DNA of 64,000 nt, taken from NCBI GenBank assembly GCA_028281885.1, contig JANQJA010000016.1, forward strand, positions 1 to 64,000, written 5' to 3'. This document shows positions 38,343 through 46,268 of this stretch, piece by piece; within the stretch, counting starts at the first letter, position 1; each line of letters opens with the position of its first letter. The notes beneath the pieces are model-generated. The model was given only the letters and a program-made list of their open reading frames with translations. It did not search any database and had not been told where the DNA came from. Made by a program: the position numbers and the translations under genes. The DNA comes from Pseudomonadales bacterium (GTDB lineage Bacteria > Pseudomonadota > Gammaproteobacteria > Pseudomonadales > Azotimanducaceae).

Positions 38343-38997
38343 GATCAGGCTCCGCGAGGATGCCACCTTTGCCAGTTACATTGGTTCTGCCGGGGAACGT
38401 ATGCTGGCTGCCGACGAGGTTGTTGGTCTGGTGGTGGGTCTGCCCGGTACCGGCAAGTCCCACCTGCTCCAGGCGGCCTGTCATCATGCCCGTCAGCAAA
38501 ACCGCCGATCAGTCTTCCTGGAACTCTCCCCCGATCTGACGCCTGATATCCTGGTGGGTATCGGTGAACAGTTTGACCTGGTGGCCATCGACCAGGTTGA
38601 ACAAGTGCTGGGTGGGCACGAGGCCGCAGTTGAGTGGGAGGTGGCGCTGTTTCACCTGATCAACAGCATGAAGGACCGGGGGCATCAGCTCTGGATTGCC
38701 TTCAATACCGTACCGGGGGAAGAACAGGTCGCGCTTGCAGATCTCAGATCGCGGTTGCTTGGCGCCGCCATTGTTGAAACGGATCGCCTGCGGGATGATG
38801 AGATGTTGCAGTTATTGCAGGAAAAAGCCGTCCGCCAGGGGTTTGATCTGTCAGATGAGGTGGCGCGTTTTATTCTGAATCGTACCGATCGGCGGCCGAG
38901 GGCGTTGGTCGACCTGCTGCATGCCATCGAAGTTGCCACCTTGTCGCGGCAGCGTCGGGTCACGATACCGCTGGTAAAAGCGGTCCTCGCCCAATGA
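38320..38997 (+). CDS. hda: DnaA regulatory inactivator Hda
   Basis: A 225-residue AAA+ protein that, with the DNA-loaded beta clamp, stimulates DnaA-ATP hydrolysis to prevent over-initiation. N-terminal clamp-binding motif QLPLEIRL (QL(S/P)LP-like), Walker A GLPGTGKS (residues 40-47), Walker B LVAIDQVEQV, and the sensor II/arginine region TDRRPRALVDLL. ATG 38320 is preferred: GGAAG is adjacent and the N-terminus then matches the family; longer in-frame sequence lies inside perM. Confidence 0.93.
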   Translation: MARQLPLEIRLREDATFASYIGSAGERMLAADEVVGLVVGLPGTGKSHLLQAACHHARQQNRRSVFLELSPDLTPDILVGIGEQFDLVAIDQVEQVLGGHEAAVEWEVALFHLINSMKDRGHQLWIAFNTVPGEEQVALADLRSRLLGAAIVETDRLRDDEMLQLLQEKAVRQGFDLSDEVARFILNRTDRRPRALVDLLHAIEVATLSRQRRVTIPLVKAVLAQ

Positions 38998-40055
38998 AGC
39001 GGGTACTGTTCACCGGCGGTGGTACGGCCGGGCATGTCACGCCGAATCTTGGTGTCATCGAGCAGCTTCAGGAGGAAGGCTGGACCATCGCCTATGTCGG
39101 TTCGAAAACCGGTATCGAGCGCGAGCTGTTGCACGAAAGCGGAATTGAGTTCTTTGCGATCGCGACAGGGAAACTCCGTCGCTATATCTCGTGGCAGAAT
39201 CTGATCGATCCTTTCAGGGTTCTGCTCGGGCTGTTTCAGTCCATCTGGATTTGCCTGCGCTGGTCCCCTGATGTGGTCTTCTCCAAGGGTGGCTTCGTTG
39301 CCGTGCCGGTGGTCGCAGCGGCCTGGCTCTGTCGAATACCGGTGATTGCCCATGAGTCTGACACGTCGCCGGGACTTGCTACCCGCTTGAGCGCACCTTT
39401 TGCCGTGCGGATCTGCGTCAACTTTGAACAGACGCTGGACATGCTGCCGAAAGGCAAGGGACAGGTCACCGGTTCTCCGGTCAGGCGCTCGATATTGTCC
39501 GGCAACGGAGAACGTGCCGCCCGAGAGCTGGGGTTGTCGGGCAAGCCCATGCTGCTTGTCTTCGGGGGGAGCCTGGGGGCCAGCGCGATCAACCGGTCCG
39601 TGCGTCAGGTGCTCGATACATTGTGTCAGCGTTTTGATGTGGTGCATGTCACCGGCCCGGGACAGATAGATCCTGGGTTGCAACAGACAGGCTACTGGCA
39701 AAGAGAGTTCATCGGTGCCGGGTTTGGAGACGTGTTCGCGGCCGCTGACCTCGTCATTGCGAGGGCCGGCGCCAACACTATCTACGAACTGCTGGTAACC
39801 CGTACCCCGCATATCCTGATACCCCTGCCGAGGGCCGCAAGTCGGGGTGATCAGATCGAGAATGCGGTGTTATTCGAGCAGCTGGAGATGAGTCGCGTGA
39901 TTTTCCAGGAAAATCTGGACGGCGACAGTCTGCTCGCCGAGGTGGATATCGCGTGGCAGAAACGGGCTTCGCAAATAGTTGCGATGGAGCAGTTTGAAGT
40001 CAAGGATTCGTGTGCCCTCATCGTGAGCTTAATCGAGGAGTTCGCGAAGCGATAA
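38994..40055 (+). CDS. MurG-type UDP-GlcNAc glycosyltransferase, Bacilli-like
   Basis: A 353-residue GT28 enzyme, predicted to add GlcNAc to undecaprenyl-PP-MurNAc-peptide (lipid I to lipid II). It has the Gly-rich loop FTGGGTAGHVTPNL, then GSKTGIEREL, IATGKLRRYISWQN, FSKGGFVAVPVV, AHESDTSPGLA, FGGSLGASAIN and ARAGANTIYEL. These track Staphylococcus/Streptococcus MurG more closely than the proteobacterial dcw-cluster MurG. The ATG overlaps the hda stop (ATGA). Neighbours are hda and serA, not cell-division genes. It could be a second MurG or act on another prenyl-linked acceptor. Confidence 0.8.
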   Translation: MKRVLFTGGGTAGHVTPNLGVIEQLQEEGWTIAYVGSKTGIERELLHESGIEFFAIATGKLRRYISWQNLIDPFRVLLGLFQSIWICLRWSPDVVFSKGGFVAVPVVAAAWLCRIPVIAHESDTSPGLATRLSAPFAVRICVNFEQTLDMLPKGKGQVTGSPVRRSILSGNGERAARELGLSGKPMLLVFGGSLGASAINRSVRQVLDTLCQRFDVVHVTGPGQIDPGLQQTGYWQREFIGAGFGDVFAAADLVIARAGANTIYELLVTRTPHILIPLPRAASRGDQIENAVLFEQLEMSRVIFQENLDGDSLLAEVDIAWQKRASQIVAMEQFEVKDSCALIVSLIEEFAKR

Positions 40056-40169
40056 CCCGGCTCATCTATGAAGCCGACTAATGATCAGCGTGAGAATAAG
40101 CCCGCCCGGCCTTCCACCCTTAGTGTAGAATTGGCGCCTTTCTCAATTCACAGCACGAGACCGGAGGCC

Positions 40170-41345
40170 ATGCATAAGATTCGCACGTTCAACAATATTT
40201 CCGAGAAGGGGTTATCGAAGTTTTCCCCGGACTGTTTTGAGCTCGGATCCGACGTGGAGTCCCCGGATGCGATTTTGCTCCGTTCCCATCAGCTGACTGT
40301 GAATGATGCGAATCCCGAGTTGCTGGCGGTGGGCCGGGCGGGCGCAGGTGTGAACAATATCCCGGTGGCCGATTACACAGAGAAGGGTGTCGTTGTATTC
40401 AATACGCCAGGCGCGAATGCGAATGCAGTAAAAGAACTGGTGATGGCCGGACTGCTGTTGTCGCGGCGTGGCATCATGCCGGGTATCGAATACGTCAACT
40501 CGCTGTCAGGACATACCGATAAGGCGGAGCTGAACAAACTTGTCGAGGCGAGCAAGAAGCAGTTCAAGGGCAACGAACTGAAAGGCAGGACGCTCGGCGT
40601 CCTGGGCCTTGGTGCAATTGGTTCGATGGTCGCGGAGATGGCGCTCGATCTCGGTATGGATGTGGTGGGATATGACCCTGCCCTGTCGGTTGACGCGGCC
40701 TGGCGCCTGTCGGCCAATGTTCGCAAGATGGACAGTATGCAGGCGTTGTTTGCTCAGTCCGATATTGTCTCGCTGCATGTTCCTGCTCTCGATTCGACCC
40801 GCGGCATGATCAATGCCGAGGCGCTCGCCAGTTTCAGAAAGGGTGCGGTGCTGCTGAACTTTGCGCGCGAGGAGATCGTCAACAATGAGGACGTGGCGGC
40901 CGCACTCGAAAAGGGTCAACTCAGTCAATACATTTCGGACTTTCCGACCCCGTCACTGTTGGGTAAACCCGGTGTGATGGCAACGCCGCATCTGGGTGCC
41001 AGCACGGAGGAAGCCGAGGAAAACTGCGCCATGATGGTGGCGGACCAGATCATTGATTTCCTGCATCACGGCAATATCAGGAACTCAGTGAATTTCCCGC
41101 CGATTCAGATGGAACGCACCGATGGATTCCGTATCGCGCTCGCGAACCGCAATGTGCCGCGCATCCTCGGTAGCGTCTTGTCGATTCTTGCAAGTCGCAA
41201 CCTCAATGTGATCGACATGATCAACAAGAGTCGGGAAGAGATCGCATACAACCTGATTGATGTCGAAACCCAACCGGGCGATGATCTGATCCAGGAAATC
41301 GCGGACATTGATGGCGTGATCAATGTCAGGGTGATTGGCGAGTAA
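40170..41345 (+). CDS. serA: D-3-phosphoglycerate dehydrogenase
   Basis: A 391-residue NAD enzyme for the first step of serine synthesis. GRAGAGVNNIP, Rossmann GLGAIGSMVAE, NFAREEIVN (substrate Arg) and catalytic His in TPHLGASTEEAEEN are visible; an ACT domain occupies about 320-391. I chose ATG 40170 since MHKIRTFNNISEKGL matches the family and CGGAGG lies just upstream, though with short spacing. The serC partner is not in the window. The 3' end overlaps convergent mnmC by 20 bases. Confidence 0.93.
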   Translation: MHKIRTFNNISEKGLSKFSPDCFELGSDVESPDAILLRSHQLTVNDANPELLAVGRAGAGVNNIPVADYTEKGVVVFNTPGANANAVKELVMAGLLLSRRGIMPGIEYVNSLSGHTDKAELNKLVEASKKQFKGNELKGRTLGVLGLGAIGSMVAEMALDLGMDVVGYDPALSVDAAWRLSANVRKMDSMQALFAQSDIVSLHVPALDSTRGMINAEALASFRKGAVLLNFAREEIVNNEDVAAALEKGQLSQYISDFPTPSLLGKPGVMATPHLGASTEEAEENCAMMVADQIIDFLHHGNIRNSVNFPPIQMERTDGFRIALANRNVPRILGSVLSILASRNLNVIDMINKSREEIAYNLIDVETQPGDDLIQEIADIDGVINVRVIGE

Positions 41346-43146
41346 GGAGTTTCTCAAGGTGATGCCGCCGCCCGGCATCTCGCAGGGCAAAGCGGGCCGG
41401 GTTGAGCCGTGCCGCCGCACTGTGTCCAAGGCAACCGGCTTCGCCGGTGAGTTGGCGTACGATGTGTTCGGCGAGCAGTGGGGCAGTGCTGGCCCCGTGT
41501 GAACCGAGCCCGGTGATGACGTAGTGTCCCGCCTTCCAGTCCGTAAACGGCACTTGCTTCTGGTCGTTGCAGAACTGAAGCAATGCCGGCCAGTCAGGTA
41601 GTGGGCCCGCGATCGGCTGCCGATCCCGGGTAGTGCTGCGAACACCGACCCAGGCCCTTTCGACTTTAAAGCTGCCATCGGTCACCTGGCGGTGATGGTG
41701 CAATAGCGTGGCTGTATCCATTGTCGAAATTGTTGTAGATGTGTCCTTCTTGTCATAGGTGCTGCCCAGCAGAACCTGTCCGTCCGCCAACGGAATCAGC
41801 GACACCGGTCCACCGACGACACAGTTGAGTGGTGTTGAGAGCTGACCGATCAGTAGCTGTCCCCGTACTGGCTCTCGATTGAGGGGTGCCAGTGTCGGCA
41901 ACTCTTCGACACCGGTGGCGAGGATTAGCCGTTCATTACAGGCAAGGTCACGTTGAGAGAATTCCCGGCAGACTACGTGTTCTTCCAGCTCTCTGAACTC
42001 GTCATGCAAGTCGATGTGGCCCGACTGCGACAGCCATAGTCCGGAGCGTTTAAGGGTGAGTCCGGCACGTTCACTCAGCGCCCGGTCAGAGACAAATTCG
42101 GCGACATTTTCCGGCAGGGCGACAGCAATTTTCTGCAGGCGTTCGGTATCGTGTTCGTCGTTGGCCAGCTGACAGCGACCTGTCAGTCTGACATGGCGGT
42201 AATGGCGTAACGCATGCTGGCAACTGTTCAGCGAGAATAGTGCGGGTAGTTGTGGTGTGACGGCGAGCCGGGGATAGACTGCCAGCCGGGGAGCCCCGGA
42301 GGCGCCGGCCAGAAAACCGGCGCGGTCATACAGCTTTACCTCCAGGCCTCGTCGCCGTAGTGCCCTGGCGCAATTGAGCCCGGCGACGCCGGCACCGACG
42401 ATTGTGACCTGGTCCAGGTTGTATTCGGCAGGCGTCCACTGGCCCGGATATCTGGATGTCAGCATCTCGGCCTTGCGGCCGAACCCGGCTGTTCTGGCGA
42501 CTGAAAACCCTGCGTTGGCGAGCCCCCGCCGGACCGGACCGGCTACTGAATAGGTGGCGCAGGTGGCGCCTGGTCGTGAAGCCGATGCCAGGGTGCTGTA
42601 TAGGTCGTCGGACCAGGCGTCCGGGTTGGTGCGGGGACTGAAACCATCGAGAAACCAGGCGTCGATGCGGGCGTCCATATCCGGCAACAGCTGCTGCGCA
42701 TCTCCGAGCGCCAGAATCAGACTGACATCGTCTGTCAGCTCAATGCAGTGCCAGCCCGGTGATGGTAGAGGATAGGCGGCCAACAGTTTTTCGGTTAGCG
42801 GTTTGAGGGAATCGATCTGCGCATACCATGTCGCCAGATCCTGTGGCGCCACCGGCGAGCGTTCAAAGGCGATGTAGTTCAGGCGGCCATGGCGACGGTG
42901 GCGCAGGAATTCGCTGGCCGCGAGCAGAAAGTTGGTGCCAAAGCCGAAACCGATCTCGGCGATCGTGAAATGCCCCCGGCGGAGGCGAGCGAACCGGCTT
43001 GTCAGATTGTTGCCCTGGATGAAGACGTGAGCTTTCTCGGCAAGGGCCTGGTCCCTCGACCAGTAGATGTCATCGTGTACGACAGACTGCGGGGTGGCTG
43101 GTGTCGGCCAGTCTATCTTCGCCCAGGGCAGGCAGTACGCATTCAT
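41326..43146 (-). CDS. mnmC: Bifunctional tRNA mnm5s2U34 synthase MnmC
   Basis: A 606-residue fusion. The N-terminal methyltransferase MnmC2 (about 1-240, with FTIAEIGFGFGTNFLL and DAWFLDGFSPRTNPDAW) and the C-terminal FAD oxidoreductase MnmC1 (from VTIVGAGVAGLNCARAL) together convert cmnm5(s2)U34 to mnm5(s2)U34 in tRNA. The length is a little short of E. coli MnmC (668). It overlaps sseA by 4 bases and serA by 20. Confidence 0.93.
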   Translation of the reverse strand: MNAYCLPWAKIDWPTPATPQSVVHDDIYWSRDQALAEKAHVFIQGNNLTSRFARLRRGHFTIAEIGFGFGTNFLLAASEFLRHRRHGRLNYIAFERSPVAPQDLATWYAQIDSLKPLTEKLLAAYPLPSPGWHCIELTDDVSLILALGDAQQLLPDMDARIDAWFLDGFSPRTNPDAWSDDLYSTLASASRPGATCATYSVAGPVRRGLANAGFSVARTAGFGRKAEMLTSRYPGQWTPAEYNLDQVTIVGAGVAGLNCARALRRRGLEVKLYDRAGFLAGASGAPRLAVYPRLAVTPQLPALFSLNSCQHALRHYRHVRLTGRCQLANDEHDTERLQKIAVALPENVAEFVSDRALSERAGLTLKRSGLWLSQSGHIDLHDEFRELEEHVVCREFSQRDLACNERLILATGVEELPTLAPLNREPVRGQLLIGQLSTPLNCVVGGPVSLIPLADGQVLLGSTYDKKDTSTTISTMDTATLLHHHRQVTDGSFKVERAWVGVRSTTRDRQPIAGPLPDWPALLQFCNDQKQVPFTDWKAGHYVITGLGSHGASTAPLLAEHIVRQLTGEAGCLGHSAAARLNPARFALRDAGRRHHLEKLLTRQSP

Positions 43147-43967
43147 TCAGCGGCTATCGGACGATCAGGATCAGTAATCCATTCGCTCCAGGAACCCGGA
43201 TAGAGTGCCGGTTCGTCCAGCCCCGCGTGAACCATGGCAAGGATATTGTGGGTCGCGGTAACACCTGAGCCGCAATAGCAGACCACATCCTGATCCTCCA
43301 CGCCGAGTTCCGCGAAGCGTCTTCTGAGCTGGCTGGTCGAATGCAGTTGTCCGCCGTCATCGACGTTGCCGGCAAATGGCGCACAGATAGCGCCGGGAAT
43401 GTGACCCGCAACGGGGTCGATCGGCTCTGCCTCGCCCCGATAACGTGCTTCATCGCGCGCATCCAGCACCAGCCCGGCAAAAGACTGGATCTCGGCGGCG
43501 GAAACCTGCCGGGTCAGGCCGGGCCGAATCCCGAAGGTTGACGGGGGCAGCACGGAAACTTCATCGGTGACCACCTGTCCTGCTTCGTTCCAGGCCGAAA
43601 ACCCGCCATCCAGAACCTGGACATCGGCATGGCCCAGCCAGCGCAGCATCCACCAGCATCTGGCTGCAAATGCGCCCGGTCCATCGTCGTAGGCGACGAC
43701 CTTGCAGGTGTTGTTGATCCCGGACCGGGACAGGAAACTGGCGAACGTGGCTCGCTCTGGCAGCGGATGCCGACCCGTGACGCCCGGGACAATCGGTGCG
43801 CTCAGGTCATGACCCAGGTCAGCGTGGATGGCGCCAGGTATGTGTGACGCAGCATAGGCCCTTTGGCCCGCGTTTTCGTCGGTGAGGGAGTAGCGACAGT
43901 CAATAACCCGGGTGTCGGGGTGGTCCAGCCGGCCAGCAAGATCGGCGACAGTAATCAGCGTGCCCAT
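43143..43967 (-). CDS. sseA: Thiosulfate/3-mercaptopyruvate sulfurtransferase
   Basis: A 274-residue two-domain rhodanese. The inactive N-domain starts LAGRLDHPDTRVIDCRYS; the catalytic loop in the second domain is CYCGSGVTATHN, the CGSGVT form typical of mercaptopyruvate sulfurtransferases. The ATG at 43967 is directly preceded by the CTAG end of a mobile element, so no Shine-Dalgarno of its own is visible; translation may be coupled to a small ORF in that element (TAG immediately followed by ATG). Confidence 0.93.
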   Translation of the reverse strand: MGTLITVADLAGRLDHPDTRVIDCRYSLTDENAGQRAYAASHIPGAIHADLGHDLSAPIVPGVTGRHPLPERATFASFLSRSGINNTCKVVAYDDGPGAFAARCWWMLRWLGHADVQVLDGGFSAWNEAGQVVTDEVSVLPPSTFGIRPGLTRQVSAAEIQSFAGLVLDARDEARYRGEAEPIDPVAGHIPGAICAPFAGNVDDGGQLHSTSQLRRRFAELGVEDQDVVCYCGSGVTATHNILAMVHAGLDEPALYPGSWSEWITDPDRPIAAE

Positions 43968-44150
43968 CTAGCGTGGATATTGCACCAAATGCCTGAAAAA
44001 TCGCGCAGGACGTTTTTCTCCTGAACTGGCTCGTGAGCGCAGCCCTGTCGAGAACAGCGCGCAGCGAGCACGGCAGCTCAGGAGGAAAACGAACCAGCGA
44101 GACTCAGGTAGATGCTGGTGGCTGACAACGTGTGATTTCATCGCATTCAT
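43968..44150 (-). CDS. Possible 60-aa leader ORF inside the mobile element
   Basis: An ATG at 44150 is preceded by AGGGAGG at good spacing, and the frame runs 60 codons to the TAG formed by the element's left CTAG end, immediately followed by the sseA ATG. The product (MNAMKSHVVSHQHLPESRW..., ending HLVQYPR) is basic and has no recognised domain. It may be a real small protein, a translational leader for sseA, or chance. Confidence 0.3.
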   Translation of the reverse strand: MNAMKSHVVSHQHLPESRWFVFLLSCRARCALFSTGLRSRASSGEKRPARFFRHLVQYPR

Positions 44151-44215
44151 GGACCTCCCTGAATTGCCTGACCCAGATGACCAGTACAAATAATTTGGTG
44201 CAATATCCGCGCTAG
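43968..44215. mobile_element. MITE-like element with 23-bp terminal inverted repeats
   Basis: The left end (43968-43990, CTAGCGTGGATATTGCACC...) and right end (44193-44215, ...GGTGCAATATCCGCGCTAG) are inverted copies matching at 22 of 23 positions. The ends are the palindrome CTAG, possibly also the target duplication. Inside, 44011-44024 and 44078-44091 form an inverted pair (13 of 14) enclosing a folded core. No transposase is encoded. The element exactly fills the gap between the yciH stop, which lies in its right end, and the sseA start. A 23-base perfect match to its right end occurs at 21125-21147. Confidence 0.75.
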
Positions 44216-44556
44216 CCTCCCGATAACCGAACCACGTGCCCGGTCGCTTCGAGTTCACGTTTGATGTCATCCCGCTTATCGCCCTGAATGATGATTCGAT
44301 CATCCTCGACCGTACCGCCAACGCCACATTTTCGTTTCAGCGTCTTGGCTACCGCCTTCAGTTCATCGGCGGCGATGCCGGTGATAATAACAACGGGTTT
44401 GCCGGCACGACCTTTGGTTTGTCGTTGCAGGCGGATGATGCCGTCGCCGCCGGATTGGCGAGTCTGCTGGCATCTGCATTGCTGACGAGGTTGATTGCAA
44501 TCGGGACAGTGTCGCCCCTGATCAGTTGAATAGACGAGGCCGCTGCGCTTGTTCAT
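44212..44556 (-). CDS. yciH: SUI1-family translation initiation factor YciH
   Basis: A 114-residue eIF1/SUI1-like protein thought to affect start-site fidelity. N-terminal NKRSGLVYSTDQGRHCPDC with a Cys cluster (C-x2-C-x6-C-x-C), then the SUI1 core KTLKRKCGVGGTVEDDRIIIQGDKR and the usual LSGG end. Its stop TAG is the CTAG of the mobile element's right repeat. Confidence 0.93.
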   Translation of the reverse strand: MNKRSGLVYSTDQGRHCPDCNQPRQQCRCQQTRQSGGDGIIRLQRQTKGRAGKPVVIITGIAADELKAVAKTLKRKCGVGGTVEDDRIIIQGDKRDDIKRELEATGHVVRLSGG

Positions 44557-44582
44557 TCGTCACTGCTCAACGGTCGATGTCA

Positions 44583-45005
44583 TTAGCTGTCCGAGTAGAT
44601 AAAAAGGGCGAGATCGTCTTCGTTCGCAGTATGACAGAAATGCGCGTATTGATAGATGAATTCGTAGAGATCGTTGAGTTGCTGGTCCAGTTCCTCGATA
44701 TCTGTCGTCTCCAGCCAGAGTTCTGCGATTTCTCCAAGCTGGTCTTCATCAAGGCGGGCGAGTCTGGCTGTCACGTCCTGATCAAGCGTGTAGATAAAGG
44801 GGCCTTCGTCCGATAGGGATCGATGCAGCATTTCGAAGCTGGCCGCTTCGTCGACGAAACAGCCCGTGACGAGAGCATAGAGTTGCGCCCTTGCGTCTCG
44901 ATGAAACTGCTGGGAGGACATGCACGGAAAAGAGAGCGCAGGGTTCTCGTCAGGTTCCAGTTGATCAACCTGGTCTGGCTCGGCGACAAAAATTATCTGG
45001 TGCAT
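44583..45005 (-). CDS. Acidic protein of unknown function
   Basis: 140 residues, strongly acidic, with no signal peptide or TM segment and no domain I recognise. The C-terminal half (LDEDQLGEIAELWLETTDIEELDQQLNDLY...) is predicted helical. It lies between the cold-shock gene (12 bases) and yciH (26 bases) on the same strand, so it is probably co-transcribed with them. No good ribosome-binding site precedes ATG 45005; ATG 44921 is an alternative start. Confidence 0.6.
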   Translation of the reverse strand: MHQIIFVAEPDQVDQLEPDENPALSFPCMSSQQFHRDARAQLYALVTGCFVDEAASFEMLHRSLSDEGPFIYTLDQDVTARLARLDEDQLGEIAELWLETTDIEELDQQLNDLYEFIYQYAHFCHTANEDDLALFIYSDS

Positions 45006-45017
45006 CGGGCCGATGCT

Positions 45018-45413
45018 TTAAGAGATCGCTTCAACCTCGTCTGCCTGAGGCCCCTTATCACTGTCAACGACGACAAATCGCACGCGCTGTCCTTCCGCAA
45101 TGGTTCGGCGACCATCGCCGCTGATATTTCGGTAATGCACAAAGACATCATCGCCGCTGTCGCGGGTAATGAATCCATATCCTTTCTTGACGTTGAACCA
45201 TTTCACGGTTCCCGTTTCACTGACTTCGCTCACGGCGGTGGTTGCGCCCATCAAGTTGCCGGCAAGCACGGCGGCAATGATGACGACGAGTACTGCCAGG
45301 TCGCCGGGTGTGGTAGGGACGGGCAGCGTGCCTTGCTGAATGAATCCGATGACGAGGTAGGCAATCAGCGCGATCACCGGGCTGATCACCAGGCTTCTGG
45401 TTTTGGTGTTCAT
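45018..45413 (-). CDS. Membrane-anchored cold-shock domain protein
   Basis: 131 residues. Two hydrophobic segments (VISPVIALIAYLVIGFI and LAVLVVIIAAVLAGNLMG) precede a C-terminal cold-shock domain with RNP1-like KKGYGFITR and RNP2-like DVFVHY (TGTVKWFNVKKGYGF). The CSD should face the cytosol and bind single-stranded nucleic acid. ATG 45413 is chosen because upstream in-frame sequence overlaps pdxJ and is not protein-like. It is related to the CSD-plus-membrane proteins of some gammaproteobacteria; function unknown. Confidence 0.85.
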   Translation of the reverse strand: MNTKTRSLVISPVIALIAYLVIGFIQQGTLPVPTTPGDLAVLVVIIAAVLAGNLMGATTAVSEVSETGTVKWFNVKKGYGFITRDSGDDVFVHYRNISGDGRRTIAEGQRVRFVVVDSDKGPQADEVEAIS

Positions 45414-45495
45414 GTTTTCGGATGGTGTGGTGTGTTTGCAAATGGGAATGATACTGATTGGCTCAGTGATCGCAAAGCGAGTGTCTCGGTGGGAG

Positions 45496-46263
45496 TCACG
45501 CCGGAATTCGATCCAGTATTTCGCGGTAACGTCTGACTGTCGGCCCAAGCCCTGACCAGAGCGCGTCGGAAACAATGGCATGCCCGATAGAAACCTCGGC
45601 AACATCCGGCACTGACCGACAGAACGTATCGAGATTTTCCAGGTTCAGATCGTGGCCGGCATTGATCGCAAGGCCAAGTTTTCTTGCCAGCTGACCAGCG
45701 CTGACGAACTGCGACAGAATGTCGTCGTGTTTGCCATAAGCATCGGCGTAGGGTCCAGTGTAGAACTCGATCCGCTCCACACCGAGCTGGGCGGCCAGTT
45801 CGATCTGTTTCGGCACAGGGTCCATGAACAGGCTGACGCGGATACCGGCTTCCTGCAGCTGCTGAACGATGGGTGTCAGCCTGTTGGACTCGCCAATCAG
45901 GTTCCAGCCGTGGTCAGAGGTGAGTTGGCCAGGGTCGTCCGGCACCAGCGTGCACTGCGCCGGCTTGTTGGCGGCGACCAGGGCCATGAAACCGGGGAAA
46001 CCGTTGGCTTCCGGTCCCGCGAACGGGTTGCCTTCGATATTGAATTCAATGTCCCGGTATTCCGGCGCGGTCAGCAGTCTTGCCAGATCCTCAACATCCT
46101 GGGGACGAATGTGGCGCTGATCGGGCCGGGGATGAACCGTAATTCCCTGGGCGCCGGCGGCGATGACAGTTCGTGCGGCTTCGGTCACGCTGGGAATGGT
46201 GGTATCCCTCGAGTTGCGTACCAGGGCTACTTTGTTGAGGTTAACGCTGAGTTTGGTGTGCAC
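45496..46263 (-). CDS. pdxJ: Pyridoxine 5'-phosphate synthase, Bacteroidetes-like
   Basis: A 255-residue TIM barrel condensing 1-deoxyxylulose 5-phosphate with 3-amino-2-oxopropyl phosphate to PNP in vitamin B6 synthesis. KLSVNLNKVALVRNSRD, GITVHPRPDQRHI, the catalytic Glu in FNIEGNP, TLVPDDPGQLTSDHGW, YTGPYADAY and AGHDLNLENL follow the Bacteroidetes form rather than the E. coli form. GTG 46263 begins 5 bases after the upstream SH3 gene stop. It is not next to recO/acpS, the usual proteobacterial place. Confidence 0.9.
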   Translation of the reverse strand: MHTKLSVNLNKVALVRNSRDTTIPSVTEAARTVIAAGAQGITVHPRPDQRHIRPQDVEDLARLLTAPEYRDIEFNIEGNPFAGPEANGFPGFMALVAANKPAQCTLVPDDPGQLTSDHGWNLIGESNRLTPIVQQLQEAGIRVSLFMDPVPKQIELAAQLGVERIEFYTGPYADAYGKHDDILSQFVSAGQLARKLGLAINAGHDLNLENLDTFCRSVPDVAEVSIGHAIVSDALWSGLGPTVRRYREILDRIPA

Positions 46264-46268
46264 GCTGC

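Noticed and set aside
43968-44215. Integron attC site or integron cassette
   Set aside because: The ends lack RYYYAAC/GTTRRRY core sites; the CTAG-ended symmetric repeats fit a transposon-type element instead.
43968-44215. Intrinsic terminator of yciH
   Set aside because: The internal hairpin has no following T-run in the yciH direction and the terminal repeats are over 200 bases apart.
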